This document shows, in pieces, positions 9,657 to 18,257 of a stretch of DNA of 63,790 nucleotides. Under the pieces are notes generated by a model, which was not told where the DNA came from, ran no database searches, and saw only the letters and a program-made list of their open reading frames with translations. Origin of the DNA: Deltaproteobacteria bacterium (GTDB taxonomy: Bacteria; Myxococcota_C; UBA6777). How positions within the stretch are numbered: the stretch's first letter is position 1; each line of letters starts with the position of its first letter. Made by a program: the position numbers and the translations under genes. Where the stretch lies: assembly GCA_002731275.1 (NCBI GenBank), contig PCBK01000105.1:1-63790 (forward strand), given 5' to 3'.

Positions 9657-11069
9657 ATGAGTTCAAATCCCTCCTTCCCACAGCAAGGAGATGTGTTAAG
9701 GGGGTATCGTATTGCCCGATTATTGCAACGAAAAGGCCCCCACTTTTCTTTGCTCGCCCATCATGCAGAGCAGTCCTTCCCTGTATTGATTCGCGGATAC
9801 CAATTACCTTCGCCACCTTCGCGACAGGTGTTTGCACACATCCAAAAACAAGCACACTTGTTGTACCAGCGGAAGCACCCTTCCTTGCTGCGTCCGTATA
9901 GAGTTGATTGGACCAACGCGACAGGATTGTTTTGGGTCATGGAGTGGTTTGGAGGCGTCCCACTCGATCAGTGGGTCCAACAACAAGCGAGACCCACATT
10001 ACCTCATATCATCTCCATCGTAAGGCAACTGACAGACGGTGTGCATGAGCTTCACGCCCAAGGTCTTTACCACGGGGTTCTCTCTCCGTCCTCCATTTTG
10101 CTCGCACAAGAGAACAATCAGTATATCCTCAAGATCGCGGATGTCGGGCTCTCTCACTGTCGTCAGCAGCTTATCGCGACGCAGTACCATCCGGAGTTCT
10201 CCTTTATCTCGCCAGAGCAAATCCACAACGCCGAGCATGCCGGCTCAAAAGAAGGTGATGTCTTTGCCGTCGCGGCGACTTTGTTTTACGTCCTTACAGG
10301 GATGAGTCCATTTGGTCCGCTTCACAACTTTGAAGCGCTCAAACAAAATCGTAAGAACCATCGGACCTTTAAACTCCACCAGCTGCTTCCCTCGTCGGAG
10401 CTTCCGGAGAGTATCGACCGCGTCCTGGCGTGTGCATTGCACCCAGACCCCAAACAACGTTACCCAGAGGTGCGCATCCTACGCCAAGCACTCGAACAAT
10501 CCCTGCACATCCCCCACCATCATGAACAGGCCACTCCAATGCCTCCGACTCCGAAGGGGACGCCCGCTTTTCTGTCTGCCTTCTCTCCACAACACACACC
10601 AGGCCAGGATACTCCCCACTCTTACTTCGATAGTCGCGATGAGCTCGCCTCGTCGTCTGACGTCGATAAAACAGCCGTCGAGTTAAAGAAGATCAGCAAA
10701 CCAACCACACACACACCGGCGAGTGTCGCTTCGTACTCTTTAGAAGACGAAGATGACGACGCCACGATGCTCGCCCCTGTAAATGCGTTGCTTGCACCAC
10801 CTCCCCAACACCACGTAGACAGACATGGTTCGACCAGTGGCATCACACCACCAGCCCGACGCTCATTGCCGGTTGTGGATCAACAAACAAAAGACGACGA
10901 TCATGGGTTTTTTGATGGTTCATTTGCTGAAGGTGAAGACGCCACGGCCTTCTTTACAGGCTTGAATTTCAAACATCCCCCAAAGCCGTCGAAAGACGAC
11001 TCTTCCCCCGAACTGGACCAACTCCTACAACAACTCACGACGATCGCGATCGACGAAGAAGACGAATAA
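9657..11069 (+). CDS. Ser/Thr protein kinase-fold pseudokinase
   Basis: 470 residues; residues ~12-285 follow the Hanks kinase fold (FWVMEWFGGVPLDQWVQQ as hinge, FSFISPEQI as the APE region, DVFAVAATLFYVLTGMSPFG, then a helical end with ALHPDPKQRYPEVRILRQAL). Catalytic positions are missing: no glycine-rich loop, VAIK is replaced by VLIR, HRDxxxxN reads YHGVLSPSS, and DFG reads DVG. It is therefore very probably inactive and acts as a scaffold or regulator. The C-terminal ~180 residues are low-complexity (Pro, Asp, Ser, His rich), without a clear membrane helix, so the protein should be cytoplasmic. Start ATG at 9657 has a distant GGAG. It converges on the TPR/DUF4177 gene. Confidence 0.85.
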   Translation: MSSNPSFPQQGDVLRGYRIARLLQRKGPHFSLLAHHAEQSFPVLIRGYQLPSPPSRQVFAHIQKQAHLLYQRKHPSLLRPYRVDWTNATGLFWVMEWFGGVPLDQWVQQQARPTLPHIISIVRQLTDGVHELHAQGLYHGVLSPSSILLAQENNQYILKIADVGLSHCRQQLIATQYHPEFSFISPEQIHNAEHAGSKEGDVFAVAATLFYVLTGMSPFGPLHNFEALKQNRKNHRTFKLHQLLPSSELPESIDRVLACALHPDPKQRYPEVRILRQALEQSLHIPHHHEQATPMPPTPKGTPAFLSAFSPQHTPGQDTPHSYFDSRDELASSSDVDKTAVELKKISKPTTHTPASVASYSLEDEDDDATMLAPVNALLAPPPQHHVDRHGSTSGITPPARRSLPVVDQQTKDDDHGFFDGSFAEGEDATAFFTGLNFKHPPKPSKDDSSPELDQLLQQLTTIAIDEEDE

Positions 11070-11090
11070 GCTCATCCGAGCAGGTACTTT

Positions 11091-11900
11091 CTACCGTCGA
11101 AAGACCAAGATCAACTGTCGAGTTGTTGTCTTACCTGAGGGTTTGGTGACAGATGTCGTGACAAGTCGCCAGCCTTCTTGTCCGTGTTGATTGAGCGTTT
11201 GGGTAGGAGGTATCGCTGGATTGTTAGCAGCAACAGAGATCTCAACGACCTTGTACTCCCAGACTTTCTTATGACTTGAGCGCAGTCCAAACGCCATCAT
11301 CCCGACGAGCAAAATGAGGATGATGTTGGTGATGAACAAGCCAAGTAACCAACGACCTATCGATGGCGGAATACTCAACGTCGCAGGTGCACTCATCGCA
11401 GGACGAGCCGGCACGGAAGACACCGGAGGTTGTGTCGCGACAGAGGAAGGACGTGGTGATGGCTTCGGTGTTTGGGGAGCAGGCCGTGTTGCAGGTGGTT
11501 GCTCTTGCTGCTGTGGAGATGTCATTTGGAATTGATCTGCGCGAGCCTTTTGTGGCTCAACAGGCGGAGACATCTGTAGTTTCTTTTGTTCTTTTGGAGG
11601 CGTCGGGGGTGGACCACCTGCTTGCTTGGCTTGCTTTTGACGCTCTGTAAACTTGCGAATGTCATCTTGCTTGATCGCCTGCATCAACAGCGTCGGATTT
11701 TTGGGCGCTTTGCCTTGTCCCCCGGGCTTCTTTGACTCGACCTTCTTCTTCAAAAATTGTATCCACTTCTTGATCGAATCAGATGAATACAACCCATACG
11801 CTTGTCGGTAGAATTCCAGCGATTCCTGAAATTGCTTCTTTTGGTATGCGTCGTTGGCTTTCTTTACCAACTCCATCGCCTCAAGATGATCTTGCTGCAT
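11091..11900 (-). CDS. TPR-like membrane protein with C-terminal DUF4177-type domain
   Basis: 269 residues. The N-terminus (~1-50: LVKKANDAYQKKQFQESLEFYRQAYGLY) is one TPR-like hairpin; residues ~60-185 are a Pro/Gln/Lys-rich disordered stretch; one membrane helix follows (WLLGLFITNIILILLVGMMAFGL); and the C-terminus (VWEYKVVEIS ... LNQHGQEGWRLVTT ... RQLILVFRR) has the DUF4177 pattern. Orientation is probably N-in with the DUF4177 domain outside the inner membrane. Start ATG follows GGAGAG. The upstream intergenic region carries several inverted repeats that may regulate it. Function of DUF4177 is not known; here it may be a sensor or binding module. Confidence 0.75.
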   Translation of the reverse strand: MQQDHLEAMELVKKANDAYQKKQFQESLEFYRQAYGLYSSDSIKKWIQFLKKKVESKKPGGQGKAPKNPTLLMQAIKQDDIRKFTERQKQAKQAGGPPPTPPKEQKKLQMSPPVEPQKARADQFQMTSPQQQEQPPATRPAPQTPKPSPRPSSVATQPPVSSVPARPAMSAPATLSIPPSIGRWLLGLFITNIILILLVGMMAFGLRSSHKKVWEYKVVEISVAANNPAIPPTQTLNQHGQEGWRLVTTSVTKPSGKTTTRQLILVFRR

Positions 11901-11982
11901 CGTCTACTCTCCAAAACAAAAAAACGTCTCAAAAGACGTGACATACGAAACTTCAAAGGCACATCGTCTGACATTGCCATCA

Positions 11983-11999
11983 TTGTACATCGTGTACAA
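11983..11999. promoter_or_regulatory. Inverted repeat TTGTACA-N3-TGTACAA, candidate operator
   Basis: Perfect 7-base arms separated by TCG, 83 bases upstream of the minus-strand TPR/DUF4177 start codon. It is itself enclosed by GACATTG (11970) and CAATGTC (12011). Arms of 7 and a 3-base spacer fit binding by a dimeric repressor. No polyT follows on either strand, so it is not a terminator. Confidence 0.45.
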
Positions 12000-12140
12000 A
12001 CACAAAAAATACAATGTCCTCTCTGTAAAACACAGTTTTTTACAGCTTGCACCTTGGCGTAAAGTGCATCATTTTGCAATTTTTCTCAAGCCTGTACAAG
12101 CGCTCCCTCCAGACCTCCCCAAATCACCTATCACTTCATA

Positions 12141-12156
12141 TGTGATACACATCACA
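12141..12156. promoter_or_regulatory. CRP/FNR-type site TGTGA-N6-TCACA
   Basis: TGTGATACACATCACA matches both consensus half-sites of the CRP family exactly, with the canonical 6-base spacer, and is directly followed by a further palindrome ATCACATGTGAT. It is about 146 bases upstream of the lipoprotein start at 12302 and ~240 bases upstream of the opposite gene. No CRP/FNR gene lies in the window, so binding is an inference from the site alone. Confidence 0.5.
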
Positions 12157-12301
12157 TGTGATATATTTTGTCCCCACAGGTAAAGAGGGTAAGAGGCTGC
12201 GACACAAAGACAGCGCAGCATCCTGGATGAAGGCTCGCGTGAGAAGCCACATCCAACAAGGGGTATGTTTCGGAATACCCACATAAACACGGGGAAACAT
12301 C

Positions 12302-12814
12302 ATGATTGCACAAAAGAACGCACCGAGACAGGACAACAAGCGACTTGTTTTGCTGGTGGCTATCGCAACGGGCTGGCTAATGATGCCTGGGTGTGCGGGC
12401 GTGTTCCAATTGCAAGAGCAAAACAAGTCACTTGTTGCGACGTTGGAAGATGGTTCACATTGCCCTGATGTAGGGAGATTTTCGCTGCAACTTGCGTCCG
12501 CCAGCATGGAGAGAGAGAAGCAGCTCACAGAAGCACAAAACCAGCTCAATTGTCGGCTCCGATGGCTCGAAGCCCAAGAAAAGCGCGCCGAATCCCTTCA
12601 ACGTGGGTTGAGCTCACGTTGTCTCACACAATCACGTGAAAACGCACAGGCCCTGCTCGTACTGGCCAAACAAGCCATCTCCAAGATCAACGCGAGCACC
12701 TCCTACAACGCGCAGAAGCAACACGCGCTCAAACTCGAACACATTGGACAGAGCTTGAGAGCCGAAGAGATCGCCACCAAAAAATGTGCCTTCAAAGATA
12801 TCTATGGGCAATAA
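12302..12814 (+). CDS. Putative lipoprotein with helical domain
   Basis: 170 residues. A positively charged N-terminus (PRQDNKR) precedes a hydrophobic stretch (LVLLVAIATGWLMMPGC) ending in Gly-Cys, which suggests signal-peptidase II processing at Cys31 although the -3 residue (Met) is not the consensus. The mature part is strongly helical and charged (SMEREKQLTEAQNQLNCRLRW, EAQEKRAESLQRGL), compatible with a coiled coil facing the periplasm. It has three further Cys residues. The start ATG follows GGGGAAACATC. The gene sits behind the inverted-repeat-rich region with a CRP-like site. No family recognised. Confidence 0.65.
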   Translation: MIAQKNAPRQDNKRLVLLVAIATGWLMMPGCAGVFQLQEQNKSLVATLEDGSHCPDVGRFSLQLASASMEREKQLTEAQNQLNCRLRWLEAQEKRAESLQRGLSSRCLTQSRENAQALLVLAKQAISKINASTSYNAQKQHALKLEHIGQSLRAEEIATKKCAFKDIYGQ

Positions 12815-12889
12815 GACCGTTGGAAGGAAAAGCACCGACCAAGCAACCTCCTCACCTTGCGAACACACCCCCTTCACAAAACTCCTCAG

Positions 12890-14269
12890 CTAAAGACTCT
12901 CAATCTCCTTGAGATATTGGTACAAACAAAAAGCCTCAAGTAACGCAGGTGAGATAAACGCAGCCGAAGCGATCTCAAAACGCACCCCAATATCCAGGAA
13001 AAACGGCCCTGTTCCAGGCGTATGGTCAGCTTCAGGAAGATGCACACCGAGCAGCACAGACGCGACATCCTCGATGAGTTTGTGAGGGAACATATGTGGA
13101 TGGACATAGGTGAGATTCATCATCGCGTGGAAGACAAAAATCAAATGTGTCCAACCTGTCACATTGCGTCCATCACAAATCTCATCATCATCGAGATATG
13201 TGTGAGCGCGTTGTACCAGAAAGTTTTTGATCTTGTTTCGAGTCCGTCCGTCGAGAAAAACGGGAAAATCATCGAGCCTATCGGTGACGTCCTCCTCTCT
13301 CAACTCCTCAATACGCTTATACGCTCGACACAAGTAAGCGACAGGGGCTGTATCGATGATAAAGTAATCGTAGGAATGCTCTTTCCAGGTCAAGGCCATG
13401 CGACCATCGATCGCCATACGCGTCGCCACGCACACAAAATCCATGGCCCGTTCGATATCTTCGAGATAGGGAGTGAAGTCATCGAGCAACGGTATCGCCG
13501 AAAGAATATTACCATTCACGGCACAGGAGAGACGCTGTAAAAAAGCGGGTTTGTCGCGACGAAAACCGTAGTACGTCCCGATGGGAAGGGTACCAAACTT
13601 GTACTTCACACCAACTTTCCGAATCAGCCACTGATCGTCCTTGTGGATATCAGCTTTTCGCAAATTGGAGCCCATGAGCGGCGCGACAAACTTTGGATCC
13701 TGAAGTGGGAAGGCGTACTCCATGATCCCTGGTGTGGTGTTCTCGATCGACATACACCACGCCCAATAATCGCCATCAGCCATGTTGGCGAGTGGTTCTC
13801 GTAAATTGAGAGGGTTGGCTTTGATCACAAACTGTTCAAGCCAATCACTGAGCGTGGCAGGGACGCGATACCCTTCAAGGAGAGGCCACCAGCCCATACT
13901 GCCGACAGGTGTCCCATGAAAGAATTTATCCTTCCCGTCCCCCTGAAAAAAGGCCGGCAGGTGTTTGCCTCGTTTGAGCTGTGACTTGATCTTGTCGCGC
14001 AGATCATCTGTAGGGAAGTCGTGGATCTGACCGAGTATTTTGTGGCATTGAGAGAGAAACCAGAGCCCCATAATGCTCGATCCACTCGCATCCTCCAACT
14101 CGTAGAGTTTATCCCCACTGTCCTTCCAATAGAAACGCAACCACGCGGGATACTCTCCCTGTGTAAAGCTACGATCCTTTTGAGGGAGGGGATCATCTTT
14201 CTTGTATTGCATATCTTCAAGGTGGGTGATCAGCTGTAACATTCGCGTTTTGATTGTCATCGTTGCCAT
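12890..14269 (-). CDS. Uncharacterised helical protein
   Basis: About 459 residues, start at the ATG at 14269 directly behind AGGAGGTTCTC; a longer frame to 14302 lacks such a site. No signal peptide or membrane helix is seen. The protein is helix-rich and aromatic (GTPVGSMGWWPLLEGY, MADGDYWAWCMSIENTTPG, TWKEHSYDYFIIDTAPVAYLCRAY), and includes conserved-looking DDDEICDGRNVTGWTHL near the end. The periodic W/Y-rich helices suggest an alpha/alpha-barrel or repeat fold, but I recognise no catalytic motif. It is divergent from a CrtI-type oxidoreductase. A role in lipid or isoprenoid chemistry would be a guess from context only. Confidence 0.55.
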   Translation of the reverse strand: MATMTIKTRMLQLITHLEDMQYKKDDPLPQKDRSFTQGEYPAWLRFYWKDSGDKLYELEDASGSSIMGLWFLSQCHKILGQIHDFPTDDLRDKIKSQLKRGKHLPAFFQGDGKDKFFHGTPVGSMGWWPLLEGYRVPATLSDWLEQFVIKANPLNLREPLANMADGDYWAWCMSIENTTPGIMEYAFPLQDPKFVAPLMGSNLRKADIHKDDQWLIRKVGVKYKFGTLPIGTYYGFRRDKPAFLQRLSCAVNGNILSAIPLLDDFTPYLEDIERAMDFVCVATRMAIDGRMALTWKEHSYDYFIIDTAPVAYLCRAYKRIEELREEDVTDRLDDFPVFLDGRTRNKIKNFLVQRAHTYLDDDEICDGRNVTGWTHLIFVFHAMMNLTYVHPHMFPHKLIEDVASVLLGVHLPEADHTPGTGPFFLDIGVRFEIASAAFISPALLEAFCLYQYLKEIESL

Positions 14270-14662
14270 GAGAACCTCCTCATTGGCTTCTGGCGCCACC
14301 ATCCCGGCATCCAGGAAGCACCTGCGTTGTGCTTTGTACCTCGCGAGAAAGAAACCACCCCAAAAGCCACTTCAAGAAGATCACATGTCCCTAAAGTGGC
14401 CTGACACGTCCAGATGGAAAAGAGGTCGTTCCAGACTCTCTTTGACGTGCGTGTGTATGGCCTCATACATCGACAGTACGAGCTACATTCATCTATTCAT
14501 ATGCTTGACATCACATCGTACGAATCTGCGCACATCTTTGCAAGCGATTTTTAAGCTATATCCGTGTCTTCTGTATCCTACGTGGAGAAAAAATGAAACA
14601 TGGTTCAAAAATGAAAGCGCTTCAGGTACAATGAGCCGCTCATAGCATGGTGGAGAAAAAAT
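14270..14662. other. Divergent intergenic region (393 bases)
   Basis: Separates the uncharacterised helical protein (minus) from the oxidoreductase (plus). It holds a plausible promoter for the plus gene at 14604-14632. The remaining sequence shows no strong dyad, no small frame with a ribosome-binding site and no repeat shared with other parts of the window. Confidence 0.45.
14604..14632 (+). promoter_or_regulatory. Sigma70-like promoter for the CrtI/RetSat-type oxidoreductase
   Basis: TTCAAA (14604-14609), exactly 17 bases, then TACAAT (14627-14632). This matches 4 of 6 and 5 of 6 consensus positions. A start of transcription near 14640 would leave a short leader carrying GGTGGAG about 8 bases before the ATG at 14663. 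Confidence 0.5.
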
Positions 14663-16270
14663 ATGACAACACAAAAACGAAAAAAGTCATGGGACAAACG
14701 TGGCGAAGGTCATGAAGGTCCATTTGACGCGATCGTCATTGGGTCTGGAATGGGTGGGATGACCACAGCGGCCCTGCTCGCGAAACTTAACAAACGCGTC
14801 CTTGTCCTCGAACAACATTATGTCCCTGGCGGCTTTACACATATGTTCCGCCGTAAACAGTATACCTGGGATGTTGGCGTCCATGCCGTTGGTGAGGTCA
14901 CGGAGCACAGCCTCACAGGGCGTATCCTCTCGTACCTATCAGATGGTGAGCTGGAATGGGCCTCGTTGGGCTCTGTCTATGATGAGTTCTATTTTCCAGA
15001 TGAGTTTCGCATCGACTTTCCAGATAACCCCCAACAATTTCGCCAAAACTTGATCGATGCCTTCCCCGAAGAGGAAGAAGCGATCCTCGCATATTTAGAT
15101 ATGATACGCGAGATATCCGGTGGGATGAGAGGCTACTACCTCGCACGTACGACAGGCGGTATGACTGGAAAGGTCGCGGACATGTTTATGGCGCGACGTG
15201 CGCAACGCTACTTTGAGCGTCCAACGATCGAAGTCGTCGAAGCCCTCACGGACAACCCAAAGCTCCGCTCGATCCTCACAGCACAATGGGGATACTACGG
15301 CTCTCCTCCAAGTCGCTCTTGTGTCGCGATCCAGGCGCTTGTCAACAAACACTTCATGTGGGGAGGGTATTACCCTGTTGGAGGCTCCAAGCGCATCGCA
15401 GAGACCCTTCTAAAAACCGTCGCAGACGCTGGAGGATGGACACGTATCTCCACCGACGTCCAATCCATCCTCATCGAAAAAGGAAAAGCTGTCGGGGTCA
15501 CGCTCGCAGATGGGAGCGAGATCAGGGCCAAACACATCATCAGCGCAGCGGGGATCTCCTCCACCATCCAACGCCTGCTCCCAGCCGAACAACGAGAAAA
15601 AACATGGGCCAAAAAGATCACCTCCTTGCAACCTGCCCCAGCCCACATCTGTTTGTACATCGGCTTCAAAGGAGATATCACACAGGCAGGCGCCAGCGCC
15701 GCCAACAAGTGGTTCTATAGCACCTGGGATATGGAGCGCTCCTATTGGCACATCAAGCCCGAAGGTGACGTCCCAACAGCTCCTTGCCTGTACTGCAGCT
15801 TCCCTTCTCTCAAAGATCCCGAACACGATCCTGGCGAAGAGGTTTTACACACAGGAGAGATCGTCACGTTTGTTCCGTGGGAGACCTTCGCCCCTTGGCG
15901 GGATTCCAGATGGAAAAGAAGGGACGAAGCATATGATGCCTTCAAGAAGCGCATGGAGGAGGCGCTGCTCAAGCAATTCCTCCAACACATGCCCGCACTG
16001 GAAGATATGATCGAATATGTGGAGCTCTCCACTCCCCTCTCGACGGATCACTTCTGTCGACCTGTCCACGGCTCGATTTACGGTTTGGAGCCCACACCAG
16101 AGCGATTCAAGAACCCCTGGCTACGAGCCAAATCCCCGATCCCCGGCCTCTATTTCTCAGGCAGCGAAGTCGCCTCTGTCGGCGTGATCGGTGCGATGAT
16201 GGGCGGCGTTCTCGCCGCGACCTCCGTCGCACCGACCAAAATGATGAGCCTCCTTCGCAAAATGGGCTGA
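14663..16270 (+). CDS. FAD/NAD(P)-dependent oxidoreductase, phytoene desaturase/retinol saturase type
   Basis: 535 residues, typical of the CrtI/RetSat family that desaturates or saturates polyenes and related lipids. The dinucleotide-binding motif IGSGMGGMTTAALLAKL with VLVLEQHYVPGG sits at residues ~25-60. YYPVGGSKRIAETLLKTV (~235-255) is the conserved GGS segment, HIISAAGISSTIQRLLP the second FAD contact, and the C-terminal GLYFSGSEVASVGVIGAMMGGVLAA the FAD-binding end motif. No membrane helix is obvious, and the enzyme would associate with membranes peripherally. It has its own promoter at 14604-14632. Substrate cannot be read; no geranylgeranyl or phytoene synthase gene is in the window, so carotenoid synthesis is not supported by context. 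Confidence 0.85.
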   Translation: MTTQKRKKSWDKRGEGHEGPFDAIVIGSGMGGMTTAALLAKLNKRVLVLEQHYVPGGFTHMFRRKQYTWDVGVHAVGEVTEHSLTGRILSYLSDGELEWASLGSVYDEFYFPDEFRIDFPDNPQQFRQNLIDAFPEEEEAILAYLDMIREISGGMRGYYLARTTGGMTGKVADMFMARRAQRYFERPTIEVVEALTDNPKLRSILTAQWGYYGSPPSRSCVAIQALVNKHFMWGGYYPVGGSKRIAETLLKTVADAGGWTRISTDVQSILIEKGKAVGVTLADGSEIRAKHIISAAGISSTIQRLLPAEQREKTWAKKITSLQPAPAHICLYIGFKGDITQAGASAANKWFYSTWDMERSYWHIKPEGDVPTAPCLYCSFPSLKDPEHDPGEEVLHTGEIVTFVPWETFAPWRDSRWKRRDEAYDAFKKRMEEALLKQFLQHMPALEDMIEYVELSTPLSTDHFCRPVHGSIYGLEPTPERFKNPWLRAKSPIPGLYFSGSEVASVGVIGAMMGGVLAATSVAPTKMMSLLRKMG

Positions 16271-16272
16271 CC

Positions 16273-17136
16273 TCACTCCCCAACAGGCAACCTCTCAAAA
16301 ACCTCCTTCATTCGTGCAACACGCTGTCCCCAAAGCTGAAAAGACAGACCGTGAGCCTCCGCGATCGCCTGACATTCCTTGGACGCACAGCTCTCTTCAA
16401 GTCGCGTCAGGACAACCCGCAGATGCTCACGGTGCACTTGCAAACTCTCCAGCAGAGCGGGCATGATGGACTTTGCAGGCTTCGCCTTAAACATCATCTC
16501 GAACCAATCGTCACAATGTGCATCATCTTTTCGATTTTCATCGTAATCGATCCCAATGCACCGCCGATCCGAAGGCCTGATCAACATGTTGTGCAAACCA
16601 CTGTCACCAGCTTGCAGAACATAGCGATGCATCAAGTGTTCCCAGCACTCCGGGTGCTCAAAGAGATAACGAGGTTGCTTTTTCACATGATCACTGACGC
16701 GGATCACCCCAGTGGACGCACGCTCCACCACTCGCAATTGACGAGGTCCCACTGCCGAAACATTGCGACAAACAGGTTGAAACACCCATTTCTCTGCTTG
16801 TTCGGAGGGATACAAAGCGGGCCAGACGAGGTATACGTCGCCCGTTGGGATCTCCGCGAAACAGGATGGTTGAAGCACAGTGGAGGGATATTCCGGAAGA
16901 GACCAACAGGCCATCAGCTCGCTACGCCCAAGCTCACGATTGATCCGCTGGTGCTCTCTCTCAGGTCGCCAAGGCCCCTTCACGATCTTGTCAGGGAACA
17001 AGAAGACCGGCTTCTTCGCCTTCCCAGTGCATTTTTGTGCAACAGTCCCGACATCTGCGTGAAGCATACGCAGCTCATCCTCACACAACCCATCCTCAAC
17101 AAACCATTTCTTCGGAATATACGCTTCATCCACCAT
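16273..17136 (-). CDS. Unknown protein with kinase-like GDxGxxN...D signature
   Basis: 287 residues with no membrane segment. The segment HRYVLQAGDSGLHNMLI, followed 10-15 residues later by GIDYDENRKDD, has the order of the catalytic loop (GDxxxxN) and metal-binding Asp of lipid-kinase/HipA-like folds. An upstream VFLFPDKIVKGPW could carry the ATP-contacting Lys. I therefore infer a kinase-like fold, not a proven kinase. Its ATG (17136) lies two bases after the stop of the upstream gene (17139-18167), with the ribosome-binding GAAGGTG inside that gene, so the two are translationally coupled. The pairing with a RarA-C-like protein suggests a two-protein unit. It ends two bases from the convergent oxidoreductase. 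Confidence 0.55.
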   Translation of the reverse strand: MVDEAYIPKKWFVEDGLCEDELRMLHADVGTVAQKCTGKAKKPVFLFPDKIVKGPWRPEREHQRINRELGRSELMACWSLPEYPSTVLQPSCFAEIPTGDVYLVWPALYPSEQAEKWVFQPVCRNVSAVGPRQLRVVERASTGVIRVSDHVKKQPRYLFEHPECWEHLMHRYVLQAGDSGLHNMLIRPSDRRCIGIDYDENRKDDAHCDDWFEMMFKAKPAKSIMPALLESLQVHREHLRVVLTRLEESCASKECQAIAEAHGLSFQLWGQRVARMKEVFERLPVGE

Positions 17137-17138
17137 GG

Positions 17139-18167
17139 TTATATCACCTTCTTCAGCTCATTTGTTCGCACAGCCTCACGCCAACGTTTACGAATATGCT
17201 TTGTCCGACACTCTCGACCATACAAGCGCTCTCTTTCGAGATAGATATCTTTGGCTCTCAAGCGCATCTCCTCTTCTCTCTCAATCCCAAGAACATCCGA
17301 AGGTCTCGCCAACACAGCTCCTTCCTCGAAGAACTGTTGTTGTCCTTTGTTCGCACGTCGCCCTTGTGCCGTGTGTTTATCCATCATCCAATCGGGGATG
17401 TCGTAGACTTCGTGCGCAGCTCTTTCGAGCCAGGAGGCGACCTCTTCATCGGAGATAACAGGCCTACTGAGCGACTCTACAGGCAAACGCAAGCAACTGT
17501 CCATCACCGCAAGATACAAAAACAACCTCGACGAAATCGAGATTTTCGAAGGTGTCCCAAAACAATGTCTCCAGGCTTTCATACGCGGAATCCGGGCCAA
17601 TGAAGACTCTTGCAGCATCACATCCCACACCTTCGACAAAAAATCGATGGAGAACCCGATACCTTGAGGAAGATCGACCTCTCCCTTCAGCGTCGTACGC
17701 AAAAATCCTTCCTCAACGTCCAGCCCCATCTGCTCCCAATCACCGGCTCGTAAAGATGCTCGGATCCCATTGAGCATCACCTCCTCCTCTCGCCAAGATT
17801 GGTCAGTAGGGACGGACGTCACGAGTGTAACGGCCCAATGGGGAATCCAACGAGATGCAGGACGCGCAACGGCCAAATAAGACACCTCGATCAACCGCCT
17901 CGCCCGCTCGAACTGCGAGAGACCTTTCCATCCCTCCATACGCTCGTTCAATACAGGGATCAAGTCAGGCGCACCGAGTCCAATATCTTCCGCCGCGATC
18001 ACCACCAATCGCTTCAACGCCGCGAGACTCATATCCGGTGTGCTCAACAAATGTTCGAGTTGAAGCAATATCAAAGGTTCCAAAAATGCGCGGCGGACGC
18101 ACTTTTGTTGCGCAGAACGGATATCACCCATCAACCGACCGTGAACAGAACGTCTTCTCAAAAACAT
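17139..18167 (-). CDS. Protein resembling the C-terminal part of RarA/MgsA, without ATPase domain
   Basis: 342 residues; start ATG at 18167 follows AGGAGG with 5-base spacing. The segment LAALKRLVVIAAEDIGLGAPDLIPVL is very like the RarA/MgsA (WHIP) motif RRLxxxASEDIGLADP, which in that family follows the AAA+ domain. A second conserved-looking stretch is DWMMDKHTAQGRRANKGQQQFFEEGAVL near residue 265-295. No Walker A or B motif is present, so this is not a complete clamp-loader-like ATPase. It is coupled to the kinase-like gene downstream. A role in DNA transactions is possible by homology, but I cannot name one. Confidence 0.5.
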   Translation of the reverse strand: MFLRRRSVHGRLMGDIRSAQQKCVRRAFLEPLILLQLEHLLSTPDMSLAALKRLVVIAAEDIGLGAPDLIPVLNERMEGWKGLSQFERARRLIEVSYLAVARPASRWIPHWAVTLVTSVPTDQSWREEEVMLNGIRASLRAGDWEQMGLDVEEGFLRTTLKGEVDLPQGIGFSIDFLSKVWDVMLQESSLARIPRMKAWRHCFGTPSKISISSRLFLYLAVMDSCLRLPVESLSRPVISDEEVASWLERAAHEVYDIPDWMMDKHTAQGRRANKGQQQFFEEGAVLARPSDVLGIEREEEMRLRAKDIYLERERLYGRECRTKHIRKRWREAVRTNELKKVI

Positions 18168-18257
18168 TTGCACCTCCTACAAAAACAACACACGACATCG
18201 TGTGGGGTGGTTGTAGCAGGCACCCTGGACAGATCAGGTCCAGGTTTAAAAGAAACT

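Larger units (their letters stand above)
11901..12301. other. Divergent intergenic region dense in inverted repeats
   Basis: 401 bases between the TPR/DUF4177 gene (minus) and the lipoprotein gene (plus). It contains at least four dyads: TTGTACA-TCG-TGTACAA (11983-11999) nested inside GACATTG...CAATGTC (11970-11976 / 12011-12017), CTGTAAAA...TTTTACAG (12023-12030 / 12037-12044), and TGTGA-N6-TCACA (12141-12156) that overlaps ATCACATGTGAT (12151-12162). No gene is seen within it. The layout suggests at least two separate operators serving opposite promoters. Confidence 0.6.

Noticed and set aside
14663-16270. Carotenoid biosynthesis cluster
   Set aside because: A single CrtI/RetSat-type enzyme without CrtB/CrtE neighbours is not enough.
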